A stretch of DNA of 36,911 bases from contig CAZJPV010000028.1 in assembly GCA_964547985.1 (NCBI GenBank), positions 1-36,911 of the forward strand, given 5' to 3'. Shown here in pieces: positions 32,130-36,911 of the stretch; the stretch's first letter is position 1; every line of letters begins with the position of its first letter. The DNA comes from JAPLJU01 sp964547985. GTDB lineage: Bacteria; Desulfobacterota; Syntrophia; Syntrophales; UBA2192. A model generated the notes under the pieces. That model was given only the letters and a program-made list of their open reading frames with translations. It was not told the origin of the DNA and did not search any database. Made by a program: the position numbers and the translations under genes.

Positions 32130-32224
32130 ACAGGCCCTGGAAACCCGCCGGTCGGAGAGCAGCGTTTATCGCCAATAGTTCAAAGAATCCCAACACATAA
32201 CATCGGTTCGGGCGCGTGAAAAAG

Positions 32225-32259
32225 AAATCCCCGGCCGGTGTCACCGTTGCCGGGGATTT
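32225..32259 (-). terminator. Rho-independent terminator of the right-hand NtrC-type regulator
   Basis: On the minus strand AAATCCCCGGC pairs with GCCGGGGATTT (32225-32259), with a further small stem in the loop. It is followed by a T-rich run (ATTTCTTTTTC). It lies about 75 bases after the stop at 32335. Confidence 0.85.
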
Positions 32260-32334
32260 CTCAAAGAAGCCTTTTCCCTGCCGAAGCACTCCGCGGACTG
32301 GAATCAAGCCGGCCCCATCCCGCAGGCTGTGAGA

Positions 32335-33717
32335 TCACGAACCGATACTGTACCTCTTTAGTTTCTCCACGAGGGTCGTCCTGTTCAGATCGAGCAGTTT
32401 TGCCGCCCTGTTCTTCACGCCCCCTGTTTTTTCAAGGGCCTTCAGAAGGAGATCTTTCTCGAAATCCTCCACCATCTCATTGAAGCTCACACCTTCCTCC
32501 GGGATGATGATGGAACTCACCTGGTCATCCAGCTTGGACTCTTCGCTCAGGACCTTGGGCGGCATATCAGCTATGTCGATGAGCCCGTCCTCTTTCATGA
32601 CGACGAGCATCTCGATGAGGTTTTCCAGTTCCCGGACATTCCCGGGCCAGTGATACCTCATCATGTACTGCATGGCCTCCTGGGAGAACCCCTTCACATT
32701 CCTTTTCTTCAGTTTGTTGAACTTCCGCGTGAAGTGATTGATGAGGACGGGTATATCCATTTTCCGTTCGCGAAGCGGTGGAATGTAGATGGGGATCACG
32801 TTGATCCGGTAGAAGAGATCCTCGCGGAACCGCTTTTCCTGAACGGCTTTCTCGAGGTCCTGATTGGTCGCGGCAATGATGCGCACGTCCACGCTCAGGG
32901 TCTTGACGCCCCCGATGCGCTCGAACTGCTTTTCCTGGATGACCCGGAGAACCTTGACCTGCAGCGCCGGGCTCATGTCCCCGATCTCGTCAAGGAAGAT
33001 GGTTCCGCCATGGGCAAGCTCGAAACGCCCCACCCTGCTCTTGATGGCGCCTGTAAAGGCGCCTTTCTCGTGACCGAAAAGCTCACTCTCCAGAAGTTCC
33101 TCCGGGATGGCGCCGCAGTTGACGGGCACGAGGGGGTAGCTGTTCCTGTCGCTGTTGAAATGGATCGCCCTTGCCACGAGCTCCTTGCCCGTCCCGGACT
33201 CGCCGTAGATGATCACGGTGCTGTCCGTGCCCGCGACTTTTTCGATCCGCTCAAAAACCTTCCTCATGCTGTCGCTGTAGCCGATAATCTTGCCGAAGTC
33301 GTATTTGCGCTTGAGCTGACCCTTCAGGGAGATGTTTTCTTCCTTCAGCTTGGCGAAACTGAGCGCCCGTTCGAGGGTCAGCTTGACGAAATCATCCTTC
33401 AGCGGCTTGGTGATATAGTCGAAGGCGCCGAGCCGCATGGCCTCTACGGCCGAATGGACGGTTCCGTATCCGGTGATGATGATGACAATGCTTTCGGGCA
33501 TCACCTCTTTGACAAAGGCAAGGACCTCCAGGCCGTCGGCATTGGGCATCTTCAAGTCCGTGACGACCAGATCGTATTTGTCTTCCAGGAAGATATCCAT
33601 GGCCTGTTTGCCGTCACTGACGGCCTTCACTTCGTAGCCATAGCTCTTGAGCATATCGGCGAGATTTTTCCGGCTCAGGTCATTGTCTTCTGCAATCAGC
33701 ACCTTGACACGTTTCAT
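32335..33717 (-). CDS. Sigma-54-dependent NtrC-family response regulator
   Basis: The 460-residue protein has a receiver domain (1-120, phosphoacceptor D54 in VVTDLKMP, conserved K104). Its AAA+ domain has Walker A GESGTGKE (172-179), GAFTGA (219-224) and Walker B TIFLDEIGDM. The C-terminal Fis-type HTH reads KNRAAKLLDLNRTTLVEKLK. No cognate kinase gene is adjacent. The start is ATG 33717 with AAGGG about 5 bases upstream. It has a sigma-70-like promoter (33790-33817) and its own terminator, so it is expressed without sigma-54 and could be the top-level (FleQ/FlrA-type) activator of the cascade. That ranking is inferred from the promoters. Confidence 0.92.
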   Translation of the reverse strand: MKRVKVLIAEDNDLSRKNLADMLKSYGYEVKAVSDGKQAMDIFLEDKYDLVVTDLKMPNADGLEVLAFVKEVMPESIVIIITGYGTVHSAVEAMRLGAFDYITKPLKDDFVKLTLERALSFAKLKEENISLKGQLKRKYDFGKIIGYSDSMRKVFERIEKVAGTDSTVIIYGESGTGKELVARAIHFNSDRNSYPLVPVNCGAIPEELLESELFGHEKGAFTGAIKSRVGRFELAHGGTIFLDEIGDMSPALQVKVLRVIQEKQFERIGGVKTLSVDVRIIAATNQDLEKAVQEKRFREDLFYRINVIPIYIPPLRERKMDIPVLINHFTRKFNKLKKRNVKGFSQEAMQYMMRYHWPGNVRELENLIEMLVVMKEDGLIDIADMPPKVLSEESKLDDQVSSIIIPEEGVSFNEMVEDFEKDLLLKALEKTGGVKNRAAKLLDLNRTTLVEKLKRYSIGS

Positions 33718-33789
33718 AAGTCCCTTTTCTTCGGTGATCACCCGGATGAAGTCTTGAAATGGAGAAAAAAGCGTCAAAAAACAAGACGG

Positions 33790-33817
33790 ATGTTAACAAA
33801 AAAATTACAATAGTCAA
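33790..33817 (-). promoter_or_regulatory. Sigma-70-type promoter for the right-hand regulator
   Basis: On the minus strand it has TTGACT (-35) and TAACAT (-10, preceded by TGT) with a 16-base T-rich spacer. The predicted start is near 33783, about 65 bases before the ATG at 33717. Confidence 0.6.
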
Positions 33818-33900
33818 CCATAAATATGCATCGAAAATCCTTACCCCTTTTTGCCGAAACCCCCGGCACAGGATCCGCTGCCGCCTGAAACGAAAATGCC

Positions 33901-33928
33901 TAAAGTTTTCGGAAAGGCATTCCGATTG
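33901..33928 (+). promoter_or_regulatory. Possible sigma-28 (FliA) promoter for the DVU0524-like gene
   Basis: It has TAAAGTTT (33901-33908), a full match to the -35 element, and TCCGATTG (33921-33928) against GCCGATAA, with a 12-base spacer where 11 is usual. It lies about 30 bases ahead of the ribosome site. A weak sigma-54-like pattern at 33864-33879 is an alternative. Confidence 0.45.
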
Positions 33929-33961
33929 AAAGAATGACGTATTTAGCGCCAGGAGCAGCGA

Positions 33962-34177
33962 ATGAGCATTTCATCCTATCAGGTTGACAACGTTCTCAAG
34001 GCCTACAACAAACAGAGTAAGGTCAAGGCCCAAAACCATGCTGTGACGGATGTTCAGGAGGCCGGGAAGCAGACCGATACGGTCTCTTTGACCAAGGAAA
34101 AGAACAAACCGGAGGTCTTCGACAAGATCTCCTACAGTTTGCTGGATATTCTTTTAAAGACGAACAAGTCGAAATAA
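33962..34177 (+). CDS. Small protein resembling the DVU0524 FlgM-associated family
   Basis: The 71-residue protein starts MSISSYQVDNVLKAYNKQSK and has a hydrophilic middle and a helical end (FDKISYSLLDILLKTNKS). The opening ssYQVdNVLkaY pattern matches, from memory, the DVU0524-type family found in Desulfobacterota next to flgM. The function of that family is not established. No flgM is adjacent here. ATG start with AGGAG 6 bases upstream. A sigma-28-like promoter precedes it, which fits a flagellar class 3 gene. The match is by eye and should be treated as moderate. Confidence 0.65.
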   Translation: MSISSYQVDNVLKAYNKQSKVKAQNHAVTDVQEAGKQTDTVSLTKEKNKPEVFDKISYSLLDILLKTNKSK

Positions 34178-34193
34178 ATCACTTTTCTACCGG

Positions 34194-34238
34194 AAATACC
34201 CCGGTCCTCCCCGAATGGAGTGGCAAATACGGGGATTT
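34194..34238 (+). terminator. Weak terminator-like hairpin after the DVU0524-like gene
   Basis: AAATACCCCG (34194-34203, one extra A) pairs with CGGGGATTT (34230-34238) over a long loop, followed by a short CT. The stem is similar to the terminator at 32225-32259, but the loop is long and the T-run poor. Confidence 0.35.
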
Positions 34239-34313
34239 CTATGCCTGCGTGCCGCGGCTCAGAGAAGGCTTCGACGGGGCGGGCGGCTCAAGGGGTGACG
34301 GCGGATCGGATTC

Positions 34314-35771
34314 ATGATCGAAACCTTCAAAGAGAAGAAGAACATCCTCGTCGTCGATGATGAGCCCGGTGTTCGAAATCTGATCGTCGACGCCCTGAAA
34401 CAATCAGGGGATTTCGGCATCCAGGAGGCCTGCGACGGCGCGGAAGCCCTCAAAGCGCTGAAGTCCGACCTCTACGACCTGGTCATCAGCGATGTTCAGA
34501 TGCCCAACATGACGGGCATGGAACTCCTGTCCAAGATCCGTGAGATCAACCCCAACATCTACGTGATCATGATCACGGGTTTTCCCTCCATCGGCCTTTC
34601 CGTTTCGGCGATGCAGACGGGTGCCGTGGACTTCCTGTCAAAGCCCTTCAACATCGATGATCTCCTCTACAAGGTGCAGATCTACCTACGGGAGAAGACC
34701 ATCCTCTCGGAGGAGAAGCTACGTCACCGGGCCGAGTCCCTCCGGCTGAGCGACAGGATTCGGGACATTTCGAAGAGAAGCTACATCTATGACGCCATCG
34801 AAGACACGGCTGGCAACAACGACCACATCTTTCAGGGCATGGTGGATCTGGCCCTGAAGATCGCCGATGGGGAGAAATGCTCCCTTTTGCTCTACGACGA
34901 GGAAAGCGGGGAGTTCCACCCCAAGATCATTCGCGACAGTCTTCTGGGATCCGTCGACGAGCAGACCTCACCCATGCTCCTGAGCCTGTACCGGCAGGTT
35001 ATCGAAAGGAAGGAGCCGCTCCTCTTTCAACCCATCCACGCAGGGGGATCTTGCATGATGTGCGTTCCCCTGATGATCCGCGGCAAGATCTTCGGCATCC
35101 TCTCCCTGACGAAAAAGAAAAACATGGTGATCTTCTCGGAGAAGGATCTTCATTACATCCTGAGTCTCACGCGGAGGGCCTCTCTCAACCTGGAGAACCG
35201 GATCCTTTACGAGAGCCTCTACGACAACATCACAGACACCTTCAAAGCTCTTGTCGGGTCCATCCAGGTCCGCGACCACTATACGGAACTGCACTCCGCC
35301 CATGTCACGAATTTCGCCCTCCGGACGGCCGAAGCGATGAAATGCGCCGCCCCGGACATCGAATCCCTGAAAATCGCCGCGATGCTCCACGATATCGGGA
35401 AGATCGCGATTCCCGATGCCATCCTTCTTAAGCCGGCCCCACTGACGGAGGAAGAATACGAAGTAATCAAGAATCACTGTCAGATCGGTGACAACATCCT
35501 CGCCCCGATTCTCCTCTTCGAGGCCGAGAGGAAAATCATCCGGCATCACCACGAGCGATGGGATGGGAAGGGTTATCCCGACGGGCTTTCGGAAGAAGAG
35601 ATCCCCTTCTTCTCGCGGCTCCTTGCCGTTGCCGATGCCTTCGATGCCATGACAACCGACCGGCCCTACCGGAAGGCAATGACCCAGGAGAAAGCCATTG
35701 AAGAAATCAGAAAAAATGAGGGCCGCCAGTTCGACCCGAAACTGATCAAGCCCTTCGTCGACAGTCTCTGA
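34314..35771 (+). CDS. REC-GAF-HD-GYP protein, probable cyclic di-GMP phosphodiesterase
   Basis: The 485-residue protein has a receiver domain (about 9-125, phosphoacceptor D60 in LVISDVQMP). A GAF-like sensor region follows (about 150-295), then an HD-GYP domain (about 305-485). The last has HD at 359-360 (AAMLHDIGKIAIPDAILLKP), HHHERWDGKGYPDGL with the GYP triad (420-422), and the typical ADAFDAMTTDRPYR. HD-GYP proteins hydrolyse cyclic di-GMP to pGpG or GMP. All key catalytic residues are visible, so it is likely active. Being next to a flagellar cluster, it may lower cyclic di-GMP to favour motility. ATG start at 34314; the ribosome site is not strong. No adjacent kinase gene. Confidence 0.93.
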   Translation: MIETFKEKKNILVVDDEPGVRNLIVDALKQSGDFGIQEACDGAEALKALKSDLYDLVISDVQMPNMTGMELLSKIREINPNIYVIMITGFPSIGLSVSAMQTGAVDFLSKPFNIDDLLYKVQIYLREKTILSEEKLRHRAESLRLSDRIRDISKRSYIYDAIEDTAGNNDHIFQGMVDLALKIADGEKCSLLLYDEESGEFHPKIIRDSLLGSVDEQTSPMLLSLYRQVIERKEPLLFQPIHAGGSCMMCVPLMIRGKIFGILSLTKKKNMVIFSEKDLHYILSLTRRASLNLENRILYESLYDNITDTFKALVGSIQVRDHYTELHSAHVTNFALRTAEAMKCAAPDIESLKIAAMLHDIGKIAIPDAILLKPAPLTEEEYEVIKNHCQIGDNILAPILLFEAERKIIRHHHERWDGKGYPDGLSEEEIPFFSRLLAVADAFDAMTTDRPYRKAMTQEKAIEEIRKNEGRQFDPKLIKPFVDSL

Positions 35772-35828
35772 GTCCGTCCGATATCCCCGCTTTTCCGTAA
35801 AACCCCGCTCAGACGCAAACGATCGTTC

Positions 35829-36773
35829 TCATCCTGGCTCTCTTTCCCGTCTCAGATCCCAGAGTTTCCCGGCAAGGGATTCGATGTGACTTCGGTTTTC
35901 GAGCTTCATCCGCCAGGGTCGGGGTACGGCGTCGATGCCGAGGTACGCGCCGGACACGGCGCACGCCATGGCACCCAGGGTGTCGCGGTCGCCGCCGTTC
36001 AGGACGGCGCAGTAAAGGCACTCTTCGAAGGACCCCGGGGAATGAAGGAAAGCATAGATGGCAAAAGGCATGGACTCCTGGACAGCGACACCCTGCCCCA
36101 GCAGAAGTGCCGCTTCTTCCGGTGGTGCGCTCTTTCGAACCAGCATCCCGAGAAGGATCATCTTTTGCCGGATCTCGTCCGTACGCGAAAACACAGTGAG
36201 ATCATCCATGAAAGGATCCGGGGTAAAATCCTCCTTCGGATCCAGGGAAACGGCAAGAGCGACGGCCCGGGCCTGCACGGCGGCACCGTCCATGCCGACG
36301 GCGTGGGCATGGGTGACCTCTGCCGAAAGACATGCCTTTTCGCGTAAGTCGGGACTTCCGGCAAAGAAAAGCCCCAACGGGGCAATCCGCATGGCGGCGC
36401 CGTTTCCGAAGGATCCTTCGCCGAACAGCCGTCGAGCGGCCTCCCGGTATGGCATCCCCGTTTTTTTTACGGCGGCAAAGACGGCTGGGGGTCCTGAAGC
36501 ATATCCCCGCCACGGCTCTTTATCGTAATTTTGCCGGAAGGTCTCGCCGAGATGGTGCTGATCGATATCGCTTCTGTCAACCAGCGATTCCGCCAGACCC
36601 AGGGCCATGGCCGTATCATCTGTGTAAAACAGCCGGTCCCGCCGATGGATCGCCTCCTCGAGCACATTTCTCTCAGGATTCATGAAGGCAATTTCACCAA
36701 TGGCATCGCCCACGGCGCTTCCGACCATGCCGCCGAGAAACCTCCCCCTGTCTGGCTGTCCATGAACACGCAT
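35829..36773 (-). CDS. ADP-ribosylglycohydrolase-family protein
   Basis: The roughly 314-residue protein has the DraG/ARH-type magnesium-binding motifs: GMVGSAVGDAIGE near the N-terminus, TDDT at 51-54 (FYTDDTAMALGLAES), GNGAAMR at 123-129, and GGDRDTLGAMACAVSGAYLG from 260. These enzymes remove ADP-ribose from proteins or related substrates. The closing Asp pair is kept (D-R-D, where many have D-T-D). The start is ATG 36773 with AAGGGA about 10 bases upstream; the region further upstream is low-complexity. It is convergent with the HD-GYP gene and unrelated to flagella as far as can be seen. No paired ADP-ribosyltransferase gene is in the window. Confidence 0.88.
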   Translation of the reverse strand: MRVHGQPDRGRFLGGMVGSAVGDAIGEIAFMNPERNVLEEAIHRRDRLFYTDDTAMALGLAESLVDRSDIDQHHLGETFRQNYDKEPWRGYASGPPAVFAAVKKTGMPYREAARRLFGEGSFGNGAAMRIAPLGLFFAGSPDLREKACLSAEVTHAHAVGMDGAAVQARAVALAVSLDPKEDFTPDPFMDDLTVFSRTDEIRQKMILLGMLVRKSAPPEEAALLLGQGVAVQESMPFAIYAFLHSPGSFEECLYCAVLNGGDRDTLGAMACAVSGAYLGIDAVPRPWRMKLENRSHIESLAGKLWDLRREREPG

Positions 36774-36911
36774 CTGCTGCTTTTCCCTTATTCCTGCAAC
36801 GTACGCCCGAGTGATTAGCGGTGAGATTGGGCTATAAGCACGAGTTGTGGGTTGTGAGTTGTGAGAGAAAAATAAAAAGACCAAATGGACGAGATAGACC
36901 AAATAGACTAG
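36774..36911. other. Right-edge intergenic sequence with short-word repeats
   Basis: No gene is visible. GTGATTAGCGGTGAGATTGGG and GTTGTGGGTTGTGAGTTGTG words (about 36811-36862) resemble the degenerate repeats at 19135-19212 and 23571-23757. Confidence 0.5.

Larger units (their letters stand above)
32029..32334. other. Intergenic region between the two NtrC-type regulatory units
   Basis: No gene is visible in these 306 bases. They hold the terminator of the right-hand regulator (32225-32259), the sigma-54-like promoter of the SPOR-TPR operon (32113-32129) and a leader hairpin (32077-32106). Confidence 0.7.

Noticed and set aside
28434..33813. Long plus-strand open frames opposite the kinase, SPOR-TPR and regulator genes (373-387 codons)
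   Set aside because: Antisense shadows with no ribosome sites or recognisable domains.
33864..33879. CGGCAC-N5-CCGCT on the plus strand, like a sigma-54 site
   Set aside because: Spacing is right, but the -12 half matches poorly and a better sigma-28-like site is closer to the gene.

Overview
The window is almost entirely one large flagellar gene cluster on the minus strand (about 158 to 32028), followed by a regulator on the minus strand, two plus-strand genes and an unrelated minus-strand gene at the right edge. The gene order, the pairing of sigma-54-type promoters with NtrC-family regulators, the FlhF/FlhG pair, the wide use of GTG/TTG starts and the moderately high GC suggest a Gram-negative Desulfobacterota (delta-proteobacterial) organism, perhaps Syntrophales-like. 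That placement is inferred from gene content and style; no rRNA or other marker is present.

Read in the direction of transcription (right to left), an NtrC-type regulator (32335-33717) has its own sigma-70-like promoter and a clear terminator. Then comes a regulatory operon: a secreted SPOR+TPR protein (29500-32028), a PAS histidine kinase (28197-29516) and a second NtrC-type regulator (26793-28187). A perfect -24/-12 promoter (26753-26769) opens the early structural operon flgB-flgC-fliE-fliF-fliG-fliH-fliI-fliJ-motE-like, which ends at a textbook terminator (19311-19343). A second perfect -24/-12 promoter (18778-18793) drives fliK-flgD-flgE. A third, weaker one (15115-15131) precedes a long run: fliL-fliM-fliN-fliO-fliP-fliQ-fliR-flhB-flhA-flhF-flhG-fliA. 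Downstream of fliA lies an accessory set: a second FliL-like protein, a small exported protein, a degenerate histidine kinase, a charged small protein, a membrane-anchored coiled-coil/HTH protein, a second FliK-like protein and a free-standing FlhB C-terminal domain.

Together the genes encode the MS ring and C ring (FliF, FliG, FliM, FliN), the export gate (FlhA, FlhB, FliP, FliQ, FliR, FliO), the export ATPase complex (FliH, FliI, FliJ), rod and hook parts (FlgB, FlgC, FliE, FlgD, FlgE, FliK), placement and number control (FlhF, FlhG) and the late sigma factor FliA. Flagellin, cap and hook-associated proteins, the P and L rings, MotA/MotB, an obvious FlgM and chemotaxis genes are not in the window.

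On the plus strand, a small protein resembling the DVU0524 FlgM-associated family (33962-34177) has a sigma-28-like promoter, and a REC-GAF-HD-GYP protein (34314-35771) probably degrades cyclic di-GMP. The last gene (35829-36773, minus) is an ADP-ribosylglycohydrolase.

The most notable points are the under-described accessory set after fliA (including the stand-alone FlhB_CC and the kinase that has lost its ATP-binding asparagines), the NPVH variant of the FlhB self-cleavage motif, four related sigma-54-type promoters, and several intergenic repeat or hairpin elements, one of which has taken over the ribosome-binding region of fliG. I found no CRISPR array, tRNA, rRNA, transposase or phage gene.
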